Positions 7,608-16,648 of a stretch of 64,000 nt of DNA are shown in pieces (the first letter of the stretch is position 1; each line of letters opens with the position of its first letter). Made by a program: the position numbers and the translations under genes. The notes beneath the pieces are model-generated. The model had not been told where the DNA came from. It saw nothing but the letters and a program-made list of their open reading frames with translations, and did not search any database. Origin of the DNA: Streptomyces sp. ISL-66 (GTDB lineage Bacteria; Actinomycetota; Actinomycetes; Streptomycetales; Streptomycetaceae); assembly GCF_018614135.1 (NCBI RefSeq), contig NZ_JAGGOW010000102.1, positions 1 to 64,000 of the forward strand, in the 5' to 3' direction.

Positions 7608-9728
7608 ATGGACTCCAGCCCCGCCGCCCCGGCGCCCGCCCTCGGCCGTCCCGCCACCCGCCTCGAGGGCCCGGACAAGGTCGCCGGACGGGCGCTCTAC
7701 GCGGCCGAACACACCCCGCCGGGGCGGGTGTACGGATGGCCGGTCCCCGCCACCGTGGCCCGCGGACGCGTCACCGCCGTCGACACCGCCGGCGCCCTCG
7801 CCCTGCCCGGCGTCCTCGCCGTCCTCACCCCCTACGACGCGCCCCGGCTGGGCCCCGCCGACGACCCCACCCTCTTCGTGCTCCAGAACGCCGAAGTGCC
7901 CCATCGCGGCTGGTACGTGGCCCTGGCCGTTGCCGAGAGCCTGGAGACCGCCCGGGAGGCGGCCGCGGCCGTCCACGTCACCTACGACACCCAGCCCCAC
8001 GACACGGTCCTGCACGCGGGCCATCCGGCCGCCTACACCCCCGAGCTGGCCAACGGCGGCCACCCCGCCCACCGCGAACAGGGCGACGCCGCCGCCGCGT
8101 TCGAGGCCGCGCCGGTCCGGGTGGACTGCTCCTACTCCGTGCCGCCGCTGCACAACCACCCCATGGAGCCGCACGCCGCCACCGCCCTTTGGGAGCCCGG
8201 CACCGCCGACGGTCCCGACACCCTCACCGTGTACGACTCCAGCCAGGGGTCCGGCCTCGTACGCTCCGCCCTGGCCTCCCTCTTCGCGGTGCCCGACGAC
8301 CGCGTGACGGTGGTGTCCGAGCACATCGGCGGCGCCTTCGGCTGCAAGGGGACCCCTCGCCCGCACGTGGTCCTCGCCGTGATGGCCGCACGGCACACCG
8401 GCCGGCCCGTCACCGTCGCCCTGCCCCGACGCCACCTCCCGGCCGTCGTCGGCCACCGCGCGCCCACCCTGCACCGCGTGCGCCTTGGCGCCCGTACGGA
8501 CGGCACGCTCACCGCCGTCGCCCACGAGGCCACCACCCACACCTCCCGCGTCCGCGAGTTCGTCGAGCAGGCCGCCGTCCCCGCCCGCGTCATGTACGCC
8601 GCGCCCGCCCTGCTCACCACCCACCGCGTCGTCCCCCTCGACGTGCCCACGCCCTCCTGGATGCGGGCTCCCGGCGAGTGCCCCGGCATGTACGCCCTGG
8701 AATCGGCCATGGACGAGCTGGCCGACGCTCTCGGCATCGACCCGGTCGAGCTGCGCGTGCGCAACGAGCCCGAAGCCGAACCCGACAGCGGCCACCCGTT
8801 CAGCAGCCGGCACCTGGTGGAGTGCCTGCGCGAGGGCGCGGCCCGGTTCGGTTGGGCCGCGCGGCGCACACCGCGCCGGGACGGCCCGCTGCTGATCGGC
8901 ACCGGGGTCGCCGCGGCCACGTACCCGGCGTCCGCCGCTCCCTCTTCGGCGCGGGCACACGCCCTGGCCGACGGCACGTACCTCGTACAGACCAACGCCA
9001 CCGACCTCGGCACCGGCGCCCGCACCGTCCTGGCCCAGATCGCCGCCGACGCGCTACGGGTCCCCCTGGACCGGGTGAAGGTGGAGATCGGACACTCCGC
9101 GCTGCCGCAGGGCTCGGTGGCCGGGGGCTCGACGGGCACCGCCTCCTGGGGCTGGGCGGTCCACGACGCCTGCACGAGCCTCGTCGGCCTCCTCGCCCGG
9201 CGCACCGGACCGCTCCCGGAGGCCGGCGTGTCCGTCCCGGCCGATACGACGGCCTCCGCCAAGCAGAAGTCCCCGTACGCGCGGCACGCGTTCGGCGCCC
9301 ACTTCGCGGAGGTGCAGGCCGACACCGTCACCGGGGAGGTCCGCGTCCGGCGGCTGCTGGGCGTCTTCGCCGCGGGCCGCATCCTCAACCCGCTGACCGC
9401 CCGCTCCCAGCTCGTCGGCGGCATGGTCATGGGTCTGGGCATGGCCCTCACCGAACACAGCACCGTGGACCCCGCCTTCGGGGACTTCACCGAGAGCGAC
9501 CTCGCTTCCTACCACGTCCCCGTTCACGCCGATGTGCCCGACATCGAGGTGCACTGGCTGGACGAGCACGACAAACACCTCAACCCGATGGGCAGCAAGG
9601 GCATCGGCGAACTCGGCATCGTCGGTACGGCGGCGGCCATCGGCAATGCCTTCCACCACGCGAGCGGCCGCCGGATCCGCGAACTGCCCCTCACCCCTGA
9701 CCGCGTCCTGGCGGCCCTCGACGCCTGA
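7608..9728 (+). CDS. Molybdopterin-binding catalytic subunit (PaoC/XdhA-type)
   Basis: 706 residues. The N-terminal a/b hammerhead (about 15-140) is followed by the large molybdopterin cytosine dinucleotide-binding part. GGAFGCKG (about residue 243) and the C-terminal KGIGELGIVG loop carrying the catalytic glutamate are present. Family enzymes oxidise aldehydes or N-heterocycles; the substrate cannot be told from sequence. The 100-base gap before it is almost purely C, T and A (runs of CTCCC and CCACCCC), the most pyrimidine-rich spacer in the window. No PaoD/XdhC-type chaperone gene follows, so cofactor insertion would need a factor encoded elsewhere. Confidence 0.92.
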   Translation: MDSSPAAPAPALGRPATRLEGPDKVAGRALYAAEHTPPGRVYGWPVPATVARGRVTAVDTAGALALPGVLAVLTPYDAPRLGPADDPTLFVLQNAEVPHRGWYVALAVAESLETAREAAAAVHVTYDTQPHDTVLHAGHPAAYTPELANGGHPAHREQGDAAAAFEAAPVRVDCSYSVPPLHNHPMEPHAATALWEPGTADGPDTLTVYDSSQGSGLVRSALASLFAVPDDRVTVVSEHIGGAFGCKGTPRPHVVLAVMAARHTGRPVTVALPRRHLPAVVGHRAPTLHRVRLGARTDGTLTAVAHEATTHTSRVREFVEQAAVPARVMYAAPALLTTHRVVPLDVPTPSWMRAPGECPGMYALESAMDELADALGIDPVELRVRNEPEAEPDSGHPFSSRHLVECLREGAARFGWAARRTPRRDGPLLIGTGVAAATYPASAAPSSARAHALADGTYLVQTNATDLGTGARTVLAQIAADALRVPLDRVKVEIGHSALPQGSVAGGSTGTASWGWAVHDACTSLVGLLARRTGPLPEAGVSVPADTTASAKQKSPYARHAFGAHFAEVQADTVTGEVRVRRLLGVFAAGRILNPLTARSQLVGGMVMGLGMALTEHSTVDPAFGDFTESDLASYHVPVHADVPDIEVHWLDEHDKHLNPMGSKGIGELGIVGTAAAIGNAFHHASGRRIRELPLTPDRVLAALDA

Positions 9729-9749
9729 CCCGGACGGTCCTGGAACCGC

Positions 9750-9773
9750 GTGTGAAGGTGTGAAGGTGTGAAG
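9750..9773 (+). repeat. Tandem repeat, GTGTGAAG x3
   Basis: Three perfect copies of the octamer GTGTGAAG lie between the molybdenum subunit stop and the VOC gene at 9787. The last copy merges into the GGGAGGA ribosome site of that gene. Confidence 0.85.
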
Positions 9774-9786
9774 GGAGGATGGACGC

Positions 9787-10173
9787 ATGACGCACGTACT
9801 GGGAAGCCGCATCCTGCTTCGTCCCACCGATCCCGAGCGCTCCCGCGCCTTCTACGGGGACGTCCTGGGTCTCGCCGTCTACCGCGAGTTCGGAACCGGC
9901 CCGGAGCGCGGCACGGTCTACTTCCTCGGCGGCGGATTCCTCGAGGTGTCGGGGCGCGCCGAGGCACCGCCCGCGCCCGGGCTGCGGCTGTGGCTCCAGG
10001 TCGCCGACGTGCAGGCGGCGTACGAGGAACTGCGCGGCCGGGGTGCGGAGGTGCTGCGGCCTCCGCTGCGCGAGCCCTGGGGCCTGATCGAGATGTGGAT
10101 CGCGGACCCGGACGGCGTGCACATCGCCGTCGTCGAGGTGCCGGCCGACCACCCGCTGCGCTCGCGCCCCTGA
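9787..10173 (+). CDS. Single-domain VOC (glyoxalase/bleomycin-resistance-like) protein
   Basis: 128 residues with one VOC module: GSRILLRPTDPERSRAFYGDVLG at the start (a metal-ligand or core strand) and EMWIADPDGVHIAVVEVP at the end. Substrate unknown; such proteins often bind or modify small electrophiles. ATG 9787 has GGGAGG upstream. It follows the PaoABC-type genes on the same strand with a 58-base gap containing an octamer repeat, and may be cotranscribed. Confidence 0.85.
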   Translation: MTHVLGSRILLRPTDPERSRAFYGDVLGLAVYREFGTGPERGTVYFLGGGFLEVSGRAEAPPAPGLRLWLQVADVQAAYEELRGRGAEVLRPPLREPWGLIEMWIADPDGVHIAVVEVPADHPLRSRP

Positions 10174-10443
10174 GTCCGGCCGGGGTTCGCCGTCGGCCGC
10201 ATCGGATCCGGCGTCGGGCTGACCGAGGAACAGATCGAGGAGGCCGCCGAGTGCCGAGTTCATCCGGGACGACCGCCCTCGGGACCGGGGCCACGGGGAG
10301 CGGCTCGGCGGCTCCGGTCGAGAATTCACCCGTCAGGGGCCCGGAGCCGCGTGGTGCGGCCCGTCGCCGCGGCTGATGGGGCACTTTGGTACGCGGCACG
10401 CCGGTGGGCGGGCCATGTGACAGCGGGGACGTGGAGGTGCGAC

Positions 10444-10698
10444 GTGGGTGACGACCAGGAGGATCGAGAGGACCGCTACGAGCTGGTGTTCGACACGGGC
10501 GAATCCGGGCCGGAAGCCGCGGACGTCGTCGTCGTCACCCGCACCACGCAGACGGGCCCCGGCGGCCATCCCGTCTACTGCGACGACACCGGGATCATTC
10601 GCGCCGAGATCAGCGACCAGGGCGAGCTGCGGATACTGCCCTCCGGTGGCCAGCAGGACCTGACCCGCCCCGTTCGCGCGCGCCGCCCCGCGTCCTGA
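10444..10698 (+). CDS. DUF6296 family small protein
   Basis: 84 residues. The order YELVFDTG, DVVVVTRTTQTGPGGHPVY and DTGIIRAEISDQGELRIL matches the DUF6296 family, which I know from Streptomyces and Kitasatospora; no function is established. GTG 10444 has GGAGG 7 bases upstream; the frame is open to 10351 but that part is not family-like. The 270-base gap before it (10174-10443) holds no convincing gene, though a short frame near 10183 reads SGVGLTEEQIEEAAE and may be relic coding sequence. Confidence 0.82.
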   Translation: MGDDQEDREDRYELVFDTGESGPEAADVVVVTRTTQTGPGGHPVYCDDTGIIRAEISDQGELRILPSGGQQDLTRPVRARRPAS

Positions 10699-10737
10699 CC
10701 CGAGACAGGCCTCCTTCCGGCGTGACAAGCTGACGTC

Positions 10738-11979
10738 GTGCGCGTACTGATCGTGACCGCGGGGTCCTGGGGCGACGTCGCCCCCTACACCGGCTTGGGC
10801 ACGCGGCTGCGTTCCGCGGGGCACGAGGTGACGATCGCCACCCACAGCCGCTTCGACGACGCCGTGACCGCCCGCGGACTCGGCTTCCGCCCCCTGCCCC
10901 TCGATCCGCGCGAGGAGCTGGCTTCGGCGGCCGGCCAAGGGCTGGCCAGGGCGGTCAGCGCGCCCGTGGCCATGGCCCGCCTGGTGGGCATGGCCCGGCA
11001 GTTCATCCCCCGGCTCACCGAGGGCGTCGTGGCCGCCGTACGGCAGGGCGCCGACGTGCTCCTGTCCTCCACGCTCACCGACCCCATGTGCTCGGCGCTC
11101 GGCGAGGCGACCGGGCTGCCCGCCATCGGCGTCTACCTGCAGCCGATCGAACCGACGGGCGCCTTCCCGCCGCTGGTCACCGGGGCCCGGTCGTTCGGAC
11201 CGTACGGGAACAGGCTGGCGGCCCGGGCCATGCGGACCGCCACGGACCGCGTCTTCGCCCCGGCCGTGAGCGAGCTGCGACGCGAACTGGGCCTGCCCGC
11301 ACCGAGGTTCGGCGGACCGCTCGGGCTGCCGCACGGGCGCACCGTCCTGCACGGGTTCAGCCCGACGGTCGTTCGCCGCCCGGCGGACTGGCCCGAAGCC
11401 CATGAGGTCTGCGGATACTGGTGGCCGGCGACGCGGCCCGACTGGCGGCCCGAGCCACGGCTGCTGGACTTCCTCGACGCGGGGCCCCCGCCCGTGTTCG
11501 TCGGCTTCGGCAGCTTCGTGACCGCCGACGCGGAGCGGCTGAGCGCGCTCGTATCCGAGGCCCTGCGACGGGCCAAGGTGCGCGGAATCGTCCAGGCCGG
11601 CTGGTCGGGCCTGCACGCCGAGGGCGACGAGCTGCTCACCGTCCAAGAGGTGCCCCACGCCTGGCTGTTCCCGCGCACCGCCGCCGTCGTCCACCACGCG
11701 GGCGCCGGCACCACGGCGGCCGGTCTGCGTGCGGGGGTCCCGGCCGTCCCGGTGCCGGTCCAGCTGGACCAGCACTTCTGGGCGGCCCGCCTCCACTCCC
11801 TGGGCGTCAGCGGTCCCCCGATCCGCTACCAACGCCTCACCGCGACCCGGCTGGCCGCCGCGGTGAGCGCGGCCACCCGTACCCCTGCCTTGGCGACCCG
11901 CGCCCGCCAACTCGCCGCCGCGCTCTCCCGGGAGGACGGCGCGGCGCGGGTCCTCACCGCGCTGGAGCGGCTGAGCTGA
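10738..11979 (+). CDS. MGT-type glycosyltransferase (GT1 family)
   Basis: 413 residues. The N-terminal half opens with MRVLIVTAGSWGDVAPYTGLG, typical of GT-B sterol/macrolide-type transferases that take sugar from a nucleotide donor. The C-terminal half carries the donor-binding stretch HHAGAGTTAAGLRAGVP followed by PVQLDQHFWA. Acceptor unknown: lipids, sterols and macrolides (detoxifying glycosylation) are all known in the family. It starts at GTG 10738 with no strong ribosome site. It stands alone between the DUF6296 gene and a small minus-strand gene, with no biosynthetic partners. Confidence 0.88.
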   Translation: MRVLIVTAGSWGDVAPYTGLGTRLRSAGHEVTIATHSRFDDAVTARGLGFRPLPLDPREELASAAGQGLARAVSAPVAMARLVGMARQFIPRLTEGVVAAVRQGADVLLSSTLTDPMCSALGEATGLPAIGVYLQPIEPTGAFPPLVTGARSFGPYGNRLAARAMRTATDRVFAPAVSELRRELGLPAPRFGGPLGLPHGRTVLHGFSPTVVRRPADWPEAHEVCGYWWPATRPDWRPEPRLLDFLDAGPPPVFVGFGSFVTADAERLSALVSEALRRAKVRGIVQAGWSGLHAEGDELLTVQEVPHAWLFPRTAAVVHHAGAGTTAAGLRAGVPAVPVPVQLDQHFWAARLHSLGVSGPPIRYQRLTATRLAAAVSAATRTPALATRARQLAAALSREDGAARVLTALERLS

Positions 11980-12005
11980 CGGGACGACCGGCCTCCGACC
12001 AACGG

Positions 12006-12029
12006 CCTACGGGCCTACGGGCCTACGGG
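12006..12029 (+). repeat. Tandem repeat, CCTACGGG x3
   Basis: Three perfect copies of an octamer just downstream of the glycosyltransferase stop, facing the end of the small minus-strand gene. Confidence 0.8.
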
Positions 12030-12061
12030 CCGGGCCAACGACGCGCGCCACGAGCGGGACA

Positions 12062-12184
12062 TCAGCGGCTGTTCGTGTCACCGCCCTCGCGGCGCCTGCG
12101 GTTGCGCCGGCCGAAGGCCCCCGCCAGACCGATCAAACCACCTGTGATCGCACCGCCTACGAGGATGCGCAGCAGGTCTTCCAT
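12062..12184 (-). CDS. Small membrane protein, 40 residues
   Basis: A short reading frame, MEDLLRILVGGAITGGLIGL then AGAFGRRNRR and a basic/acidic tail. It has one hydrophobic glycine-rich membrane segment (about residues 5-24) followed by a strongly positive stretch, which would stay inside the cell. A good ribosome site (AGGGGAG) sits 7 bases before ATG 12184, and nearly all third positions are G or C. I do not recognise a named family. The 171-base gap upstream (12185-12355) shows no other gene. Confidence 0.65.
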   Translation of the reverse strand: MEDLLRILVGGAITGGLIGLAGAFGRRNRRRREGGDTNSR

Positions 12185-12355
12185 CGAATGCTCCCCTCTG
12201 GGTCAGGTCCGCCGTCGCCCGGTCCGCCCCGGCAGCCGGTCGAAGATCTCTCCTCGGGGCAGGGGCGTTCCACGGGCTCGGGTGCCTGATCGACTCCGAA
12301 CGGGGACACTACCGACGTGCGGACGGCCTGGCTTGGACAAATTTGACCTCGCCCC

Positions 12356-13228
12356 TCACAGCGCGAGCGCCCCCTCCGCCACGCGGGCGGCAGCCATCTG
12401 GCCGGGGGTGGTCCCGCTCAGGGCGCGGAACTCGCGGTTGAGGTGCGCCTGGTCGTAGAAGCCGCAGGCGGCGGTCACTTCGGTGGGGTTCAGTCCCTCG
12501 CGGGTGAGTAACCGAACGGCCCGGTGGAAGCGCAGCACGCGGGCGGACGCCTTGGGCGTCAGGCCGATCTGTTCGGTGAACCGGCGGACCAGGTGGCCCT
12601 GGCTCCAGCCCACTTCGGCCGCGATCCGGCCGACCGGGATCGCCCCGCCGGCGCGGGACAGCAGCCGCCAGGCGTGGCTCACCTCGGGTGCGGGAAGCGG
12701 ACCGCGCTCCAGGCGGGCGGACAACGCGACGTCCAGCAAGTCGAAGCGGGCCCCCCAGTCACCTGTGGCTTCCAGCCGCTCGACCAGTACTCCGAACTCC
12801 GGTCCGAGCACGTCGCCGAGCTCGACCACCCTGTTGGTCAGCTCGCTCATCGGCACGGCGAACAGCCGGAAGGCGCCCAGTGGAGTCAGCTCGAGCCGGA
12901 TCGCCTCCTGGCCTCCGGGGTGGTCGCACACCCGGTACCCGTCCTCCAGACCCGCGACCAGCGAGCCGGTCACCTGACTGTCCGGGCCCGCGTCTCCCAG
13001 CCGGCGGATCCGGGCGAACGGCTCACCCAGGCTGATCACCACCACGGCCCGGCCGGTGGGTACGAGCCGCACGCGGTAGGGCGAGGCCGCCGCCTCCCAG
13101 TAGCCGGCGTAGCTGTGCACGAAGGGACGCAGCTGCGGGGGCCACGGCCGGGTCACCCGCCACCGGTCACCGACCCGGGTCACCTCGATCCCCTGACGGG
13201 CCACACCCGTGCTTCCTACCACCGGCAT
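12356..13228 (-). CDS. AraC-family transcriptional regulator
   Basis: 290 residues. The C-terminal 100 residues hold the double helix-turn-helix: IAAEVGWSQGHLVRRFTEQIG and a second motif leading to CGFYDQAHLNREFRALSG TTPG. The N-terminal domain resembles the cupin-like ligand part (PFVHSYAGYWE, RLVPTGRAVVVISLG). No neighbouring target operon is obvious. GGAGGGG lies just before ATG 13228. The 245-base gap toward the MurE gene contains the 12-bp repeat array. Confidence 0.88.
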   Translation of the reverse strand: MPVVGSTGVARQGIEVTRVGDRWRVTRPWPPQLRPFVHSYAGYWEAAASPYRVRLVPTGRAVVVISLGEPFARIRRLGDAGPDSQVTGSLVAGLEDGYRVCDHPGGQEAIRLELTPLGAFRLFAVPMSELTNRVVELGDVLGPEFGVLVERLEATGDWGARFDLLDVALSARLERGPLPAPEVSHAWRLLSRAGGAIPVGRIAAEVGWSQGHLVRRFTEQIGLTPKASARVLRFHRAVRLLTREGLNPTEVTAACGFYDQAHLNREFRALSGTTPGQMAAARVAEGALAL

Positions 13229-13417
13229 TTCCCCCTCCGTCCGGCGGCGGGGGCGTCCGGCCCCGGTGCGCCCCTGCCCCGCCCCGCGCCGCCCCGTCCC
13301 GTTCCGGTCACCTTGAGGGGCCGGCGTGCCTCGGCCCCTGCCACGCTTCCTGGTCGGACATCAGCATCGCAGAGGGACCGCGCGGCGGTTCGGGGGCTGC
13401 TCGAGGGAACCCTTTCG

Positions 13418-13453
13418 GGGTCTCTTTCCGGGTCTCTTTCCGGGTCTCTTTCC
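13418..13453 (+). repeat. Tandem repeat, GGGTCTCTTTCC x3
   Basis: Three perfect 12-bp copies lie directly downstream of the MurE-like gene stop (13474, minus strand). Read on the minus strand the array is purine-rich (GGAAAGAGACCC). No hairpin forms, so it is not a normal terminator. Confidence 0.9.
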
Positions 13454-13473
13454 GAGTTCCCCCGGCCCCGCCC

Positions 13474-14970
13474 TCAGGAAGCCGTCCGGGCCACGAGGTC
13501 GCGTACGGTCGCCATGTCACTGAAGGGGAGCAGTTCCTCGCCCACGATCTGGTGCGGCTCACTGCCCTTGCCTGCGATCAGGACGACGTCCTCGGGCTGC
13601 GCCGCGGCCAGCGCGATCTCGATGGCCCGCCGCCGGTCGGCGGACCGCTCGTACGGCGTACCGGTGGCCACGATGCCGGGGGCGATCTGGTCCAGGATCG
13701 CCTCGGGGTCCTCGGTGCGGGGATTGTCCGAGGTCAGGACGCACAGGTCGGAGTGGGTCCCGGCGATGCGGCCCATCTCGGCGCGCTTGGTGGTGTCCCG
13801 GTCGCCGCCGCAGCCGAAGACGGTGATCACGCGGCCGCGGGCGAAGCCGCGGATGGCCGTGAGGACCTTGTCGAGGGAGTCGGGCGAGTGCGCGTAGTCC
13901 ACGATCACCGACGTCCCGCCCGGGGTCGCGAAGCGCTCGAAGCGGCCCGGTACGAGCGGCATCTTCGCGAGCGCCTCGACCAGTCCGTCCAGGTCGTGCC
14001 CCAGTACGCGGCAGGCCGCGACGGCCGCGATCGCGTTGGACACCGAGAACCGGCCCGGGACCGGGATCGAGGCCGGATACTCCCGGCCGGCGTGGTGCAG
14101 CGTGAACCGCGTGCCCGAGGCGTCGGCGATGAGGTCCGTGGCCCGGAAGTCGGCCTCTTCGTCGAGGCCGTAGGTCGTCACCGCGTCCGGCATCATCTTC
14201 CGGATCCCGGCTCCCACGGCGTCGTCCACGTTGACCACGGCGTGCCGGCACAGCCCCTGGAACAGCCTCAGTTTGGCGTCCGTGTAGTGGGCCATCGTGC
14301 CGTGGTCGTCCAGGTGGTCCTGGGTCAGGTTGGTGAAGACGCCGACGTCGACGAACGTCCTGTCCATCCGGTACGTCTGCAGGGCCATCGAGGTGGCTTC
14401 GAGCACCACGCTGCCTGTGCCCTGGTCCCGCATGCGGCCCAGGAGGTACTGCAGGTCCGGCGACTCCGGTGTGGTCAGGACCGAGGGCGGCATCGGGATC
14501 ATCTCGTCGCCGATGCGGCTGCCCGCCGTTCCGATCACGCCCACCGAGGCTCCCTCGGAGATCCTCAGCAGCGACTCGACCATGTAGGAGATGGAGGTCT
14601 TCCCGTTGGTTCCGGTGACCGCCACCATGTCCATGTGCCGGCCCGGTTCGCCGAAGTAACGGGAGGAGACGACCGCGGCCGCCTTGCGGGTGTCGGGCAC
14701 GCGTACGACGCACACCTCGGGCACCAGCTCCCGCCCTGGGGGCGCGGCGGCGGCTCCCGCAGCGTCGACGATCACCGCCGCCGCACCGCGTGCGAGCGCC
14801 GCACCGATGGAGGCGGGGCCGCCTCCGCGGTGGCCGGGTACCGCGATGAAGAGCGAACCCGGCACCACCCGGTCGACGTCGAAGGTGGTGCCCGCGGTGA
14901 TCCCCGTGGATTCGGCGTCGCCCTGGATGACGTGGTGCTCGTGGCCGGTCAGCAAGCCGCTCAGATTCAC
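13474..14970 (-). CDS. MurE-type Mur ligase (UDP-MurNAc-dipeptide:diamino acid ligase-like)
   Basis: 498 residues with all three Mur ligase domains: an N-terminal UDP-binding domain (SLFIAVPGHRGGG), a central ATP-binding domain with P-loop VTGTNGKTS (about residue 112), and a C-terminal domain with SDNPRTEDP, the DNPR signature of diaminopimelate-adding enzymes. It adds the third residue of the peptidoglycan stem peptide in the cytoplasm. It is not beside other mur, fts or mra genes, so it is probably a second MurE-like ligase besides the division-cluster copy. Role as paralogue is inference. Ribosome site is weak (GGAGGC far, then AAAGGGACC before ATG). Confidence 0.85.
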   Translation of the reverse strand: MNLSGLLTGHEHHVIQGDAESTGITAGTTFDVDRVVPGSLFIAVPGHRGGGPASIGAALARGAAAVIVDAAGAAAAPPGRELVPEVCVVRVPDTRKAAAVVSSRYFGEPGRHMDMVAVTGTNGKTSISYMVESLLRISEGASVGVIGTAGSRIGDEMIPMPPSVLTTPESPDLQYLLGRMRDQGTGSVVLEATSMALQTYRMDRTFVDVGVFTNLTQDHLDDHGTMAHYTDAKLRLFQGLCRHAVVNVDDAVGAGIRKMMPDAVTTYGLDEEADFRATDLIADASGTRFTLHHAGREYPASIPVPGRFSVSNAIAAVAACRVLGHDLDGLVEALAKMPLVPGRFERFATPGGTSVIVDYAHSPDSLDKVLTAIRGFARGRVITVFGCGGDRDTTKRAEMGRIAGTHSDLCVLTSDNPRTEDPEAILDQIAPGIVATGTPYERSADRRRAIEIALAAAQPEDVVLIAGKGSEPHQIVGEELLPFSDMATVRDLVARTAS

Positions 14971-15510
14971 GGTGGTCCCTTTCGGAGGCGGCTACGGCCC
15001 GGCGTGCGGCCCTCGCCTTGCGGCAGCGCCGACGGAGCGTCGGCACTGCGGTGGTGTTGCGGGAGCAGGCGATGCCTTGCCCCGGGGGCGACGGGGCCGG
15101 GCCGGGCACGTGATCGGGCCGGGCCGCCGGGGCAGGTGTCCGTCGCGGGAGGTGATGAGAAAGGGTGCGGGAGGGGCGGGCCCTGGGCGCGGTGGGGGAA
15201 GCGCTAGCCGTGGCCGTGCAGGACGCCGCGGCCGACCGTGGGGGCCTGGCCGTCGGCGGCGGTCCGGGGGCTGACGCCCGCCCGGGCCGCGCAGGCCGCA
15301 CGCGTGGCAGGGGTCGCCTGCGGCAGGCACTCCCCCGTGACGCTTGTGCGGTTCATGAGCCGAGTGTACGTGCGCTCAAGGGAGCCGTACGCCGCGTCGG
15401 CGCCGCCGCAGCGGGCGTCCGCCGCGCCGTCCCCGCTCCGCCGGCGGCGGTGCGCCTGATCCGGGCCCGGGAAAAGTGGTCCTGCGCTGCCCGGGTCGGT
15501 TCGGGCGTGG
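14971..15510. other. 540-base region without a convincing gene, upstream of the MurE-like gene
   Basis: Overlapping long frames exist here, but their composition is Arg/Pro/Ala-rich shadow sequence. The one frame worth noting is on the minus strand at 15207-15356: it starts MNRTSVTGECLP and runs about 50 residues, with TACACT six bases before its ATG, which would fit a leaderless transcript. It lacks a ribosome site and any family resemblance. The region probably contains the promoter and leader of the MurE-like gene. Confidence 0.4.
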
Positions 15511-16050
15511 TTGTCCGGTTTCGCCCGCGACGAGACCTGCATGGCAGCCGCCGCCCAACAGCTCGACGCGTCCTGCGATGGCGTTGCCCGCCTGCTCGCA
15601 GTGCGTGCGGACGCCGCCGACCTGATCGATCCCGACCACCTGACCGACCGCATCGGGGAGCGCCGATGCCGCCTGGACGGGGCCTTCGCCAACGCCGGAG
15701 CCGGCGTCTTCCAGCGCACCGCAGAGGTGACCGAACGGGACCTCGACCACACCGTCGACGTCAACATCAAGGGCACCTTCTTCACCCTGAACAGGGCCAG
15801 AGCAGCCCTGCCGCTGCCCGACGCGGCCGGAGGCGGCTCGATGACCATGGACGCGTCGTGCCGGAACGCGCTCGCGGGAGTGTGGCCGCTCCTGCCCCCA
15901 CGTGTTCGCGCGATCAGGCAACCGGAGCTCGCCCTCGCGTTCCTCCGCGCCGAGCGCGACCGCACAACCACGCGATCGCCGGCGGGCACGCGCTCTACCC
16001 ACCGTGCCCGAGCATCGGCCGAGGAGTCCCAGTGCAAGGTGAACGAGTAG
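15511..16050 (+). pseudogene. Decayed short-chain dehydrogenase/reductase
   Basis: The frame carries the middle of an SDR: VRADAADLIDPDHLTDRIGE, then LDGAFANAGAGVF (the NAG motif) and VDVNIKGTFFTLNRA. The N-terminal GxxxGxG nucleotide-binding motif is missing. After GGSMTMDAS the sequence no longer resembles an SDR and no YxxxK catalytic pair can be found. The rest is Arg/Thr-rich as in a shifted frame. A truncated, frameshifted remnant of an NAD(P)-dependent oxidoreductase is the best reading. Confidence 0.7.
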
Positions 16051-16121
16051 TGGCGCCCCAGCCGCCGCGAAGGCAGGCGTCCAGAGCGTCAAGGTTTCCG
16101 CCACGTTGGTACGCTCCGCCG

Positions 16122-16451
16122 ATGGACATGATCGACATACCTTTCGGGACGACCGATTGGTCTCGCGTCGAGGCCACCGTGCACCCGGGCGAGACCGGCC
16201 AGGCGACGTGGCGCACCCGCGAGTTCGGGTCCCTGCGCGTGCGGATGGTCGACTACAGCCCCGGGTACCTCGCTGATCACTGGTGCGATCGTGGCCACAT
16301 CCTGCTGGTCCTCGAAGGAACGCTCACCACCGAACTGGCCGGTGGCGAAAGCGTCACGCTCGCGGCCGGCAGCAGCTACCAGGTGGGGGACGACACCCGC
16401 TCGCACCGCTCCAGCACCCGAGACGGGGCCCGCCTGTTCGTCGTCGACTGA
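16122..16451 (+). CDS. DHCW-motif cupin-fold protein
   Basis: 109 residues forming a small cupin: YLADHWCDRGHILLVLEGTL contains the DHWC signature from which this group is named, followed by LAAGSSYQVGDDTRSHRSST as the second cupin motif. Likely metal-binding and cytoplasmic; no reaction is established. There is no ribosome site before ATG 16122, but TACGCT lies 6 bases upstream, so a leaderless message is possible. It follows the SDR remnant on the same strand. Confidence 0.82.
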   Translation: MDMIDIPFGTTDWSRVEATVHPGETGQATWRTREFGSLRVRMVDYSPGYLADHWCDRGHILLVLEGTLTTELAGGESVTLAAGSSYQVGDDTRSHRSSTRDGARLFVVD

Positions 16452-16648
16452 GTCCCGGCCCGCTCGACGGCGTGCCCCTCGTCCCGCGTCGGCCGGGGGA
16501 CCCCCGGCACCACCACACACCGGACTCGGCTCTGCGAGCGCCCGCGCGCACCGGCACCCGTGCGCGGCCGCGCGACCTACGGGGGCCGCAGAGCCGCAAC
16601 CGCGGTACGAAGCCGGTCGCCGACGCCCGGGGCCGGTGCGCCCGGCCC

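Noticed and set aside
5877..9728. Assignment as xanthine dehydrogenase.
   Set aside because: The four-Cys insert in the FAD subunit points to the PaoABC aldehyde oxidoreductase type; substrate left open.
10174..10443. Possible small gene before DUF6296 (reading SGVGLTEEQIEEAAE).
   Set aside because: No start with a ribosome site and no family match; at most a relic.
15207..15356. Minus-strand frame of about 50 residues starting MNRTSVTGECLP upstream of the MurE-like gene, considered as a leader peptide or modified-peptide precursor.
   Set aside because: No ribosome site, no modification enzymes nearby, and composition like the surrounding shadow frames.
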